49,702 nucleotides of DNA from positions 1 to 49,702 of the forward strand of contig NZ_JAEUXJ010000023.1 of the NCBI RefSeq assembly GCF_016775475.1. Reading direction: 5' to 3'. The notes under the pieces are model-generated. The model had not been told where the DNA came from. It saw only the letters and a program-made list of their open reading frames with translations, and did no database searches. Of this stretch, positions 39,376 to 47,481 are shown in pieces (the first letter of the stretch is position 1; each line of letters opens with the position of its first letter). Origin of the DNA: Belnapia mucosa (GTDB taxonomy: Bacteria; Pseudomonadota; Alphaproteobacteria; Acetobacterales; Acetobacteraceae). Position numbers and translations under genes: made by a program.

Positions 39376-42262
39376 CGCAGAGGGACCATTGACCGGCTTT
39401 CCGGTGGGTGGCGGTGCGATGGGGGCACTGGTCCGTGCCTATGACTGGGCGGCGACCCCGCTCGGACCGCCTGAGGCGTGGCCGCAGTCGTTGCGGACCG
39501 CGGTCGGCATGGTGCTCGGCTCGAAGTTTCCGGCCTGCATCGTCTGGGGGCAGCAGTTAGTCACCATCCACAACGACGCCTTCCGGCCCATCCTTGGCGC
39601 CAAGCCAGAGGCGCTCGGCCGCCCGTTCAACGAGGTCTGGAGCGAGGCTTGGCAGGATTTAGAGCCGATCGCCGAGCGCGCCCTGGCTGGCGAGGCCACC
39701 TTCATCGAGGACTTCCCGCTCATCGTGGAGCGCAGCGGCCATCCTAGTGAGGCCTTCTTCACCTTCTGCTACAGCCCGGTCCGCGACGAAACGGGCGGTG
39801 TCGCCGGCTTCCTCAACACCGTTGTCGAGACCACCGGGAAGGTGCTGGCCGAGCGACGGCAGGGTTTCCTCCTGCAGCTGGAGGAGCGGCTACGTGGGCT
39901 GGCCGATCCGCACGAGATCACACTCGCTGCGGCCGAAGCACTCGGGCGACAGGTCAAGGCAGCACGGGCCGGCTATGGCGAGATCGACGCGGCGGGCGAG
40001 ATCGTCTCCGTCGACCGCGACTGGACCGACGGCACTGTTGCCAGCCTGGCCGGCAAGGCCCGCCTCTTGGACGGCTTCGGGCCGGCGGTCATCGCGGAGC
40101 TCCTGGCCGGCCGCACCCTGGTGGTAGAGGACTGCCTGACTGACCCAAGGGCGGCCGGCGACGCCTATGCCGCCACCTGGGCCAGCATCGGCACCCGCTC
40201 GCTCGTCGTCGTGCCGCTGCTCAAGGCCGGGCGTCTGGTAGCGATCCTCTACGTTCACGAACCGCGGCCGCGACGCTGGAGCACCGCCGAGATCAGCCTC
40301 ACCGAGGACACCGCGCATCGCACCTGGGCGGCCGTGGAACGCGCGCGGGCTGAGACGGCGCTCCGCGACAGCGAGGAGCGGCTCAGGTTTCTTGACAGCC
40401 TGGGCAGCGCGACGGCGCACGCGTCTGCCCCCCGTGAGGTCATGGCGATGACGGCCAGCCTGCTCGGCGCTCACCTGGGCGTCACCCGTTGTGCCTATGC
40501 CGATGTGCAGGCAGATAATGACCGCTTCACCATCCGGGATGATTGGACGGACGGCGCTTCCAGCAGCGCCGGGGAATATACCCTGGATATCTTCGGCTCG
40601 CGTGCGGCGGCTGACATGCGGGCCGGGCGCACGCTCGTCGTGCGGAACGTGGATGAGGAGCTACCCGCCGAGGACGGCGGCGGCATGTTCAACGCGATTG
40701 GGATCAAGGCGATTGTCTGCTGCCCGCTCGTGAAGGAGGGCCGGCTAGTGGCGATGATGGCCGTGCACGAGTCCGAGCCTCGCAGTTGGACGCCGGGGGA
40801 GATCGGCCTGCTTGAAACAGTGGTCGAGCGCGCCTGGGCGCATATCGAGCGCGTCCGCGCCGAGGCCGCACTCCGCGAGAGCGAGGAGCGGTTCAGGCTG
40901 ATGGCCGACGCTGTTCCGCATATCGTCTGGATCACCGATGCCGAAGGGCGGGTGGAGTTCTTCAACGAGCAGTGGTTTTCCTACACCGGCACCGCCCACG
41001 AGTCGACGACCGCCTCGGACGTCGCTGTGAGCTTCGTTCATCCGGACGACGCGGCGCCGACAATGGAGCGGTTCGAGGAGGCGCGGCGGACCGGTGGCCC
41101 CTTCCTCGTCGAGCACCGCATCCGCTCGAAGGACGGTGACTACCGCTGGTTCCTGGTCCGCGGCGAGCCCCAGCGTGACCCGTATACCGGCAAGATCCTC
41201 CGCTGGTTCGGCGCCTCGGTCGACATCCACGACCGCAAGCGCGCCGAAGCAACGCTGCGCGAGCGGGAGGAGCGGCTGCGGCTGATTGTCGAGGGTGCCC
41301 GCGACTACGCCATCTTCACCACCGACCCTGAAGGCCGCATCGATACCTGGCTGCCGGGCGCCACGAACGTCTTCGGCTGGAGCCCGGAGGAGGCGATCGG
41401 GCAGCCCGTGGCCATCACCTTCACACCGGAGGACCGCGAGCGGGGCGAGGACGAGAAGGAACGCGAGACGGCCCGCCGGGAAGGCACTGCACCCAATGTG
41501 CGCTGGCACCTGCGCAAGGATGGCGCACGCGTCTTCATTGAGGGCAGCGCCACGGCGTTACGCCGACCCGATGGCGGTATTCGAGGCTTCCTCAAAATTG
41601 GCCAAGACGTAACCGCGCGGCGGGCGGCGGAGGAGGCACGGGCGCTGCTGGCACGCGAGGTGGATCACCGCGCGAAGAACGCCCTCACCGTCGTGCAGAC
41701 CATGCTGCGGCTGACGCGGGCAAGCGACGTGCCCTCCTTCGTGCGAGCCGTAGAGGGCCGCGTCGCGGCGCTGGCCCGCGCGCAGACGCTATTGGCCGAG
41801 GGGCGCTGGAGTGGCGCGTCCCTGCACGCGATGCTGCGGGGCGAGTTGGCGCCTTTCCTGACCGGCCAGCGCGTAGAGTTGGACGGCCGTCCGGTGGTGC
41901 TGCCGCCCGGCACCGCCCAGCCGCTGGCAATGGCGGTGCACGAGCTGGCGACGAACGCGGCGAAACACGGAGCCCTATCCATGTCTGGGGGGCGCGTCTC
42001 GGTGTCTTGGCGCGTCGAGAGCGGCGCCGGAGCCAAACTGCGGCTGCGCTGGGTGGAGACGGGCGGCCCTCCGGTTGCGGGCCCGCCCTCGCGGCGCGGC
42101 TTCGGTTCGCGGGTGCTGGAGGGCACGGTGCGCGGCCAGCTCGGCGGCACGGTATCGCTCACTTGGGAAACGGCAGGCTTGGTTTGCACGATGGAGGTGC
42201 CGCTGGGGCGCCGTCCGGCTTCCGGCAAAGAGGCTGGCCCACATACGCCGGCCACGAGATGA
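39365..42262 (+). CDS. HWE-family sensor histidine kinase with PAS and GAF domains
   Basis: A 965-residue cytoplasmic sensor. The start is uncertain: GTG at 39365 (overlapping the ribbon-helix-helix gene), TTG at 39389 after GAGGG, or ATG at 39419. Order of domains: an N-terminal PAS-like region beginning YDWAATPLGPPEAWPQSLRT; two GAF domains (about 165-330 and 345-500); two PAS domains (FRLMADAVPHIVWITDAEGR and LRLIVEGARDYAIFTTDPEG); then the HWE kinase domain with phospho-His768 in REVDHRAKNALTVVQTMLRL, the N box in HELATNAAKHGALSMS, and RWVETGGPPVAGPPSRRGFG with the WxE signature. No transmembrane segment. The partner is likely one of the lone receivers. Confidence 0.93.
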   Translation: MRGDAEGPLTGFPVGGGAMGALVRAYDWAATPLGPPEAWPQSLRTAVGMVLGSKFPACIVWGQQLVTIHNDAFRPILGAKPEALGRPFNEVWSEAWQDLEPIAERALAGEATFIEDFPLIVERSGHPSEAFFTFCYSPVRDETGGVAGFLNTVVETTGKVLAERRQGFLLQLEERLRGLADPHEITLAAAEALGRQVKAARAGYGEIDAAGEIVSVDRDWTDGTVASLAGKARLLDGFGPAVIAELLAGRTLVVEDCLTDPRAAGDAYAATWASIGTRSLVVVPLLKAGRLVAILYVHEPRPRRWSTAEISLTEDTAHRTWAAVERARAETALRDSEERLRFLDSLGSATAHASAPREVMAMTASLLGAHLGVTRCAYADVQADNDRFTIRDDWTDGASSSAGEYTLDIFGSRAAADMRAGRTLVVRNVDEELPAEDGGGMFNAIGIKAIVCCPLVKEGRLVAMMAVHESEPRSWTPGEIGLLETVVERAWAHIERVRAEAALRESEERFRLMADAVPHIVWITDAEGRVEFFNEQWFSYTGTAHESTTASDVAVSFVHPDDAAPTMERFEEARRTGGPFLVEHRIRSKDGDYRWFLVRGEPQRDPYTGKILRWFGASVDIHDRKRAEATLREREERLRLIVEGARDYAIFTTDPEGRIDTWLPGATNVFGWSPEEAIGQPVAITFTPEDRERGEDEKERETARREGTAPNVRWHLRKDGARVFIEGSATALRRPDGGIRGFLKIGQDVTARRAAEEARALLAREVDHRAKNALTVVQTMLRLTRASDVPSFVRAVEGRVAALARAQTLLAEGRWSGASLHAMLRGELAPFLTGQRVELDGRPVVLPPGTAQPLAMAVHELATNAAKHGALSMSGGRVSVSWRVESGAGAKLRLRWVETGGPPVAGPPSRRGFGSRVLEGTVRGQLGGTVSLTWETAGLVCTMEVPLGRRPASGKEAGPHTPATR

Positions 42263-42497
42263 ATGGCGACTGAAGGAGGGCCGGGCCGGTGGTTCATGTA
42301 CGCGGGCAGGCACTTACGCCGTTAGTTAATGAAGTCAGCCGCACTGCGATGCGCTGCGTGGCAATCGGCGGCTGATCGTCGATGCGGCACTCTGCTCATC
42401 CTTGATCTTTTAACACCGGGCTACAGTACGGCGTGTAGTCGGTTACCCGGATTAATGGTCAATAGACTGGCTGCTCATGGTGCCAGATCTGGCTGCT

Positions 42498-42692
42498 TCA
42501 GCGGCGTGCCATACCTTTGCGGATTTCCCGCTCGACCGCTGAGCGCTCGCTCGTGCCGATGCGGCGGATAATTTCCCGCACGATGGCAGGCGATACGCGG
42601 TGCCGCTTCGAGAGGTAGGCAATCTCCTCCTCGACGCGCGCCTCAGCGACCGAACTGACAGCTTCGAGCTTCGTCTTGTTGGTTTGGGTCAC
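42498..42692 (-). CDS. Small DUF3606-like protein
   Basis: A 64-residue protein starting at GTG 42692 with AGGA upstream; longer in-frame starts lack a ribosome site. It reads LEAVSSVAEARVEEEIAYLS, KRHRVSPAIVREIIRRIGTS and ERSAVEREIRKG, with the helix-turn-helix rhythm (YL-KKH-V-P--VR--I---G) that I associate with DUF3606. Such small basic proteins are abundant in Rhizobiales and Acetobacteraceae; their role is unclear. Confidence 0.6.
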   Translation of the reverse strand: MTQTNKTKLEAVSSVAEARVEEEIAYLSKRHRVSPAIVREIIRRIGTSERSAVEREIRKGMARR

Positions 42693-42869
42693 AATGTATT
42701 CCTGATATCCGATCTCGTTCGAGGTGAGGCTATGGATCAGCCTCACGGCCGAGAGGGACGACCGCTTGCCCGGGTCACGACCCGAAGCGCCGGAGGCAAC
42801 AACACCGGCGACCGGTCCGCCGCATGCCAACGGGCATGATGGCGGGCCATAACCTGTCTGGCTGCTGCC

Positions 42870-43085
42870 TCAGCCCAAGGGCGGAGTTGAACCGGGACGG
42901 AGTTGGCTCTCGCGCGCCACACGCTCCTGGCCACCGCTCTGGTGGCGCACGCGATACTCGCGGTCCATCCCCTCGTTCGGCAGCAGGCGCTGGATCGTGT
43001 AGGCACCGCGCGGAATGTCGCCGTCATACCAGCCGGTGATGAGCTCGACGCTCTGGCCGACCGAGAAGGAGTGGATGTGCTGCAT
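42870..43085 (-). CDS. Small hypothetical protein with a KOW-like beta fold
   Basis: A 71-residue protein with GAGAG upstream of the ATG at 43085. The sequence MQHIHSFSVGQSVELITGWY, DGDIPRGAYTIQRLLPNEGM and DREYRVRHQSGGQERVARES is typical of a small beta-barrel protein common in alphaproteobacteria; the function is unknown. Its strands are consistent with an RNA-binding or protein-binding role, which is inference. Confidence 0.65.
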   Translation of the reverse strand: MQHIHSFSVGQSVELITGWYDGDIPRGAYTIQRLLPNEGMDREYRVRHQSGGQERVARESQLRPGSTPPLG

Positions 43086-43162
43086 GATGCACTCTCGCGG
43101 GGCGGGTCAGATCCCTTGCGGGATCAAGCGGCCGGGCAGCCCGCGCGCCCCACTGCCTGTCG

Positions 43163-43300
43163 TCAACCGATCAGGTCAAGGATGATCTGGCGGATCTCGT
43201 CCTGCGTCAGACCGGAGGGCTCAGGGAAGCGAGGCGTTTCAACCGGCCGCACTGCCCGAGCAGTCTCAATCGTCGAGCCGAGCCTCGTCGAGGCTCGCAA
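43163..43300 (-). CDS. Possible very small protein (about 45 residues)
   Basis: A minus-strand frame ending at 43163 reads STIETARAVRPVETPRFPEP then SGLTQDEIRQIILDLIG, a coding-like sequence with a well-formed C-terminal helix. The only start is TTG at 43300 just after a TAA, with no ribosome site, so it may also be the end of a longer lost gene. Confidence 0.35.
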   Translation of the reverse strand: MRASTRLGSTIETARAVRPVETPRFPEPSGLTQDEIRQIILDLIG

Positions 43301-43417
43301 TTATGTCGTGTTCACTTAGTCCTCTTGTCGCAGCACTTCTGATAGCGCTGCCCTGCACGGCGCTCACAGGAGAGAGCACCCAAATACCCGCACTATCCCT
43401 AAAGGATCCGTGCGGCG

Positions 43418-43443
43418 GATGGGGCAGCGGAGGCCGCCCCATC
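43418..43443 (-). terminator. Hairpin downstream of cspA
   Basis: GATGGGGC and GCCCCATC pair perfectly across a 10-base loop, 8 bases beyond the cspA stop. No T-run follows, so termination strength is uncertain. Confidence 0.4.
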
Positions 43444-43451
43444 GAGAGCCC

Positions 43452-43658
43452 TCAGGCCGGCTTCAGATTGCTGGCCGAGGTCTTGCCCTGCTGGCCACGC
43501 TGCAGCTCAAACTCGAGCTTGTCGCCTTCACGGGGCTCCTGAATACCCGAGCGCTGGATATCGGAGATGTGGAGGAAAACATCCTTCGAGCCATCATCCG
43601 GCTGAATAAAGCCATAGCCTTTGGTCGCATTGAACCATTTGACGGTGCCGGTCGGCAT
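43452..43658 (-). CDS. cspA: Cold-shock protein (CspA family)
   Basis: A 68-residue single-domain cold-shock protein that binds single-stranded RNA and DNA. GGAG lies upstream of the ATG at 43658. Both RNA-binding motifs are intact: KWFNATKGYGFIQPDDGSKD (RNP1 GYGFI) and VFLHISDIQRSG (RNP2 VFLHI). It ends QRGQQGKTSASNLKPA, as usual for alphaproteobacterial members. About 420 bases separate it from the divergent ribbon-helix-helix gene, enough for a long 5' untranslated region typical of cold-shock mRNAs. Confidence 0.95.
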   Translation of the reverse strand: MPTGTVKWFNATKGYGFIQPDDGSKDVFLHISDIQRSGIQEPREGDKLEFELQRGQQGKTSASNLKPA

Positions 43659-44079
43659 GGTGGTGCTCCGTTCACAAAACAAAATGCCATCCGGCGACAT
43701 TGCAGGGCGGATCGAACTTCGTGGAGGAGACGGACACCAGGCTCGGCGCTCAATCGTGAGCATGGAGAGCAGGCCGAACCAAACGAGGCTGACTGGATCC
43801 AAATGGGTACCGAGCACATCAACTACAAGCAAAATCGGGCAGGCCCAACCGTGCGGCCATTTGGTGAGTACCGCAAACGGCCGCCGAAGCTCTCGAACGA
43901 ATAGCGCGTCCTGAACGGAGACACCTGTCTGGGCGCGGCGTTGCCATGGCGGTGCAAACTCCACTGAACTACCCGCACCATCGTCGGGGCGAGGCCGGCG
44001 AATAGTTCCAATTTGGTTACAAATAAATAGACCGGCAGCAAGGGGTGACACCCGCGCTCAGTGGCGGCAGGATTTCTCC
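43659..44079. promoter_or_regulatory. Divergent region between cspA and the ribbon-helix-helix/KaiC operon
   Basis: The stretch should hold the cspA leader and both promoters. A lower-GC part at about 44005-44032 (TTCCAATTTGGTTACAAATA) is the likeliest promoter area for the operon on the plus strand. The frame upstream of cspA happens to stay open, but it has no conserved start. Confidence 0.4.
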
Positions 44080-44298
44080 ATGGCTGCCAAGCACACCCTG
44101 CACGTCGCCCTGACGGAGCCCCTGGTCCAGTATGTCGCCGAGCGCGTGGCTTCCGGCGAATACGCCACCGCCAGCGAGGTCGTACGCACCGGCCTTCGGC
44201 TGCTGATTGAGCAGGACGCGGCCAGACCCCAAAGGGATAGTGCCTCACCGCCGGCAGCGCACCGGAGGCCGTCCTGGGTCCAGCGAGGTGCCCGGTGA
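44080..44298 (+). CDS. ParD-like ribbon-helix-helix protein coupled to KaiC
   Basis: A 72-residue protein. GGCAGGA precedes the ATG. HTLHVALTEPLVQYVAERVA and SGEYATASEVVRTGLRLLIE form the ParD fold. No ParE gene follows; its TGA overlaps the ATG of the KaiC gene (TGATG), so the two are translated together. Together with the similar gene at 39178, this suggests these proteins regulate signalling operons rather than neutralise toxins. Orphan antitoxin remains the alternative. Confidence 0.8.
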   Translation: MAAKHTLHVALTEPLVQYVAERVASGEYATASEVVRTGLRLLIEQDAARPQRDSASPPAAHRRPSWVQRGAR

Positions 44299-45815
44299 TG
44301 GCAGCCGAAGCAGGCGAAAGTCCGGCCCGCATCCCCACTGGGGTGAATGGTCTCGACGACGTCCTTGGCGGCGGCCTGGCGCCGAATCGGCTCTACCTCA
44401 TTGAGGGCGCGCCTGGCTCGGGCAAGACAACCCTCGCCCTCCGCTTCCTGCTGGCAGGCCGTGACCGGGGCGAGCCAGGCCTCTACGTCACCCTCTCCGA
44501 AACAGCCGAGGAGTTGCAGTCAGTCGCCGCGTCGCATGGCTGGGACCTCGACGGCATCGCCCTGTTCGAGCTGGCCGCCGCCGAGGCCGCCCTTGGGCAG
44601 GAGCGGGATACCACGCTGCTGCATCCCTGGGAGATTGAGCTCGGCGAGACCGTTGGCCTCATCACCTCGGAGGTCGAGCGCACCGGCGCGGTGCGGGTGG
44701 TGTTCGACAGCCTGTCGGAAATGCGGCTACTGGCCCAGGACAGCCTGCGCTTCCGCCGGCAGGTGCTGGCGCTCAAGCAGTTCTTCGCCGCGCGCGGGGC
44801 CACGGTGCTGCTGGTGGACGACATGGCCGGCACGAACGGCATCCCGGACCGGCAGCTGCACAGCCTCTCCCATGGCGTCATCACGCTAGAGCGGCGGACG
44901 CTCGACTTTGGTGGTGCCCGCCGCCGGGTCGAGGTCGCGAAGATGCGCGGTACGCAGTATCGCGAGGGCTGGCATGACTACGTCATCCGGCGCGGTGGCC
45001 TCGAGGTGTTCCCCCGCCTGGTCGCCGCCGACCACCATCTGCCCTTCGTCGGCGACCCGGTGACGAGCGGCGTTCCGAAGCTCGACCATCTGCTCGGCGG
45101 AGGGCCGCTGAGGGGCACCTGCCTGCTGCTGAGCGGGCCCGCCGGCGCCGGCAAGTCCACCCTCGCCATGCAATGGGTCCACACCGCCGCGGAGCGCGGC
45201 GAGCGCTGCGCCATCTACCAGTTTGACGAGCGCGAGGGCACTCTGCTGACCCGGCTGGCCAGGCTCGGGCTCGACCTGGAGCCGCATATCGCCACGGGGC
45301 GCGTCACACTTCGCCAGATCGACCCCGGCGAGATCTCACCAGGCGAGTTCGCCTGCATGCTGCGCGCCGACGCCGAGGCGGCCGGCGCCCGGATCGTGGT
45401 CATCGACAGCCTGAGCGGCTACCTCGCTGCGATGCCGCAGGAAAACCAGCTGCTGCTGCAGCTGCACGAGCTGCTGTCCTACCTGAACCAGCGCGGTGTC
45501 CTGACACTCCTGATCAATCCGCAAAGGGGCCTGATCGGGACCATGCAGAGCAATCTGGACGTCAGTGCACTCTGCGACGCCATCCTGCTGCTGCGGTTTT
45601 TCGAGGCGAGCGGGCGCGTCCGCAAGGCGGTCTCGGTCATCAAGAACCGCGGCGGCCCACATGAGGAAACCATCCGCGAGCTACGGATCGGCGGCGATGA
45701 GGGCGTGACCGTAGGTGAAGTGCTGACAGCCTTCCAGGGCGTGCTCACCGGCACCCCGACCTATCTGGGCGGGGAGGCACCGCTGCTGTCGGAGCGCCCG
45801 GCGGCGGATGCCTGA
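44298..45815 (+). CDS. KaiC-like double RecA-domain ATPase
   Basis: A 505-residue KaiC-family protein. ATG at 44298 is taken because it overlaps the upstream TGA; the GTG three bases earlier is also possible. Domain 1 has Walker A GAPGSGKTT (residues about 37-45) and domain 2 GPAGAGKST (about 280-288), with Walker B-like VRVVFDSLSEMRLLAQDS and RIVVIDSLSGYLAAMPQENQ. The architecture resembles non-cyanobacterial KaiC proteins encoded beside sensor kinases. Whether it has autokinase activity is unclear, since the Ser/Thr phosphorylation pair near the second domain's end was not identified. The HWE kinase follows with an 8-base overlap. Confidence 0.9.
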   Translation: MAAEAGESPARIPTGVNGLDDVLGGGLAPNRLYLIEGAPGSGKTTLALRFLLAGRDRGEPGLYVTLSETAEELQSVAASHGWDLDGIALFELAAAEAALGQERDTTLLHPWEIELGETVGLITSEVERTGAVRVVFDSLSEMRLLAQDSLRFRRQVLALKQFFAARGATVLLVDDMAGTNGIPDRQLHSLSHGVITLERRTLDFGGARRRVEVAKMRGTQYREGWHDYVIRRGGLEVFPRLVAADHHLPFVGDPVTSGVPKLDHLLGGGPLRGTCLLLSGPAGAGKSTLAMQWVHTAAERGERCAIYQFDEREGTLLTRLARLGLDLEPHIATGRVTLRQIDPGEISPGEFACMLRADAEAAGARIVVIDSLSGYLAAMPQENQLLLQLHELLSYLNQRGVLTLLINPQRGLIGTMQSNLDVSALCDAILLLRFFEASGRVRKAVSVIKNRGGPHEETIRELRIGGDEGVTVGEVLTAFQGVLTGTPTYLGGEAPLLSERPAADA

Positions 45816-47247
45816 GCCGACCACCGAAGATGCCGGCCCGCTGCTCATCCTCACCCCGTCAGGGCGTGATGCCGTGACCGCGGCGGAGCTGATAGGCCGC
45901 GCCGGCATCACCTGCCGGACGGTGCCCGATGTCGCAGCCCTCCGCGCTGCCATCAATGACAGCACGGGCGCGGTGCTGGTCGCTGACGAGGCGCTGTCCA
46001 GACCGGACCTTGCAGCCCTGGCGCAGACGCTGGCGGCACAGCTGCCCTGGTCTGACCTACCCTTTATCGTGCTGACCCGCGGCGGTGTCGCCGGTCGAAC
46101 AGCGGTGGCGGAGCTCGGGCTGCCGGAGGTGCTCGGCAATGCGGTATTCCTCGAACGCCCGCTGAACGCCCTGTCCCTCGTTGGGGCTGCCCGTTCGGTG
46201 CTGCGGGCGCGCCAGCGGCAGCGGCAGCTCCGTGCCCACCTGTTGGGTCGCGAGGCGGATGCCGCAGCCGCGCGCGCCAGCGAGGCGCACTGGCGCGGCC
46301 TGTTCGAACGGATGCATGAGGGCTTTGCCCTCTGCGAGCTGATCCATGACGCGAGCGGACAGGCGGTGGACTACCGCTACCTTGAGCTGAACCCCGCCTT
46401 CGAGCGGCTGACGGGCATCCGCAGGGCCTATGCGCTGGGTCGCACGGCTGGCGAGGTCCTGCCCGGCGTCGAGCCGCCCTGGCTCGGCGTATGCGCCCGC
46501 GTCGTCGAGACCGGGGAGCCCACTCGGCAGCTGGACCACACCGCGCGGCCGAGGCGCTGGTTCGAGCTGCACGCCTACCGACCGGAGCCAGGTCGCTTCG
46601 CCGTGCTGGTCATGGATGTCACCGAACGGCGGCAGACCGAGGAGCGGCAGATCCTGCTCACGCGGGAAGTGGACCACCGGGCCAAGAACGTGCTCGCAGT
46701 CGTGCAGGCGGCGCTGCGGCTGACGCCGCGGGATGACCCCAGCGCCTATGCCAAGGCCATCGAGGGCAGGGTCGCAGCCCTGGCCCGGGCGCATACGCTG
46801 CTCGCCGCCGAGCATTGGTCCGGTGCCGATCTGCGGGCCCTGCTGCGGCATGAACTCGCCGCTTTCATGGATGGTGCAGTCGATGGGCCGCGCGTTGCGC
46901 TCGAAGGCGAGGATCTGATGCTACCGCCGACCCAGGCGCAACCACTGGCGATGGCGCTGCATGAACTGACGACCAATGCGGCGAAGTATGGCGCGCTCTC
47001 GGTGCCGGCCGGCCGCCTGGCTATTCGCTGGCAGCTGGAGCAGGGACATCGTCTACGGCTGCGCTGGGTGGAGAGCGGCGGGCCACTGATCGCGGCGCCA
47101 CCGCAGCGGAATGGCTTCGGCTCCAGGGTGCTCACCGGCACAGTACGCGGCCAGCTGCATGGCAGCGTCTCGCTGGACTGGACTCCCTCCGGCTTGGTCT
47201 GCGACATGGAGGTGCCGCTCACGCGCGAGACAATTTCGGCCGATTAA
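45808..47247 (+). CDS. HWE-family histidine kinase in the KaiC operon
   Basis: A 479-residue kinase that overlaps kaiC by 8 bases. Residues about 10-135 resemble a receiver but lack a clear phosphoacceptor (LLILTPSGRDAVTAAELIGR, VLVADEALSRPDLAALAQTL). A PAS domain follows (HWRGLFERMHEGFALCELIH, YRYLELNPAFERLTGIRRAY). The HWE domain has phospho-His290 in REVDHRAKNVLAVVQAALRL, the N box in HELTTNAAKYGALSVP, and RWVESGGPLIAAPPQRNGFG. No membrane segment. The co-translation implies that KaiC and this kinase act together, perhaps KaiC altering kinase activity. Confidence 0.92.
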   Translation: MPEPTTEDAGPLLILTPSGRDAVTAAELIGRAGITCRTVPDVAALRAAINDSTGAVLVADEALSRPDLAALAQTLAAQLPWSDLPFIVLTRGGVAGRTAVAELGLPEVLGNAVFLERPLNALSLVGAARSVLRARQRQRQLRAHLLGREADAAAARASEAHWRGLFERMHEGFALCELIHDASGQAVDYRYLELNPAFERLTGIRRAYALGRTAGEVLPGVEPPWLGVCARVVETGEPTRQLDHTARPRRWFELHAYRPEPGRFAVLVMDVTERRQTEERQILLTREVDHRAKNVLAVVQAALRLTPRDDPSAYAKAIEGRVAALARAHTLLAAEHWSGADLRALLRHELAAFMDGAVDGPRVALEGEDLMLPPTQAQPLAMALHELTTNAAKYGALSVPAGRLAIRWQLEQGHRLRLRWVESGGPLIAAPPQRNGFGSRVLTGTVRGQLHGSVSLDWTPSGLVCDMEVPLTRETISAD

Positions 47248-47481
47248 CTGGGCCAGCATCCTACTGCGATCGGCGCGGAGTGTCGGACCCGCGCCGACCG
47301 GGTTGGTACCTTAACGGCACACCGTGGTCTTGCGAAACAAAAACGAAGCTCTGACGAGGACGTTGTTGCGGCATCTCGGACGGGAACTCCGCCTTCCGCT
47401 CACGTTATCGGGATGGCGTTCAAGGCAGGCGTTTATCGAAACGCTAGTTGATTTGGTGACGTCGGTTGTGGATTGAGCAGC

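Noticed and set aside
43659..44051. Open frame continuing upstream of cspA that would add about 130 residues
   Set aside because: CspA proteins start at MPTGTVKW and a ribosome site sits there; the upstream part has no conserved features.
47383..47406. GGAAC followed by CGTT, resembling an EcfG stress promoter upstream of the Cache-type kinase
   Set aside because: The spacing is 15 bases instead of the usual 16-17, and the flanks do not support it.
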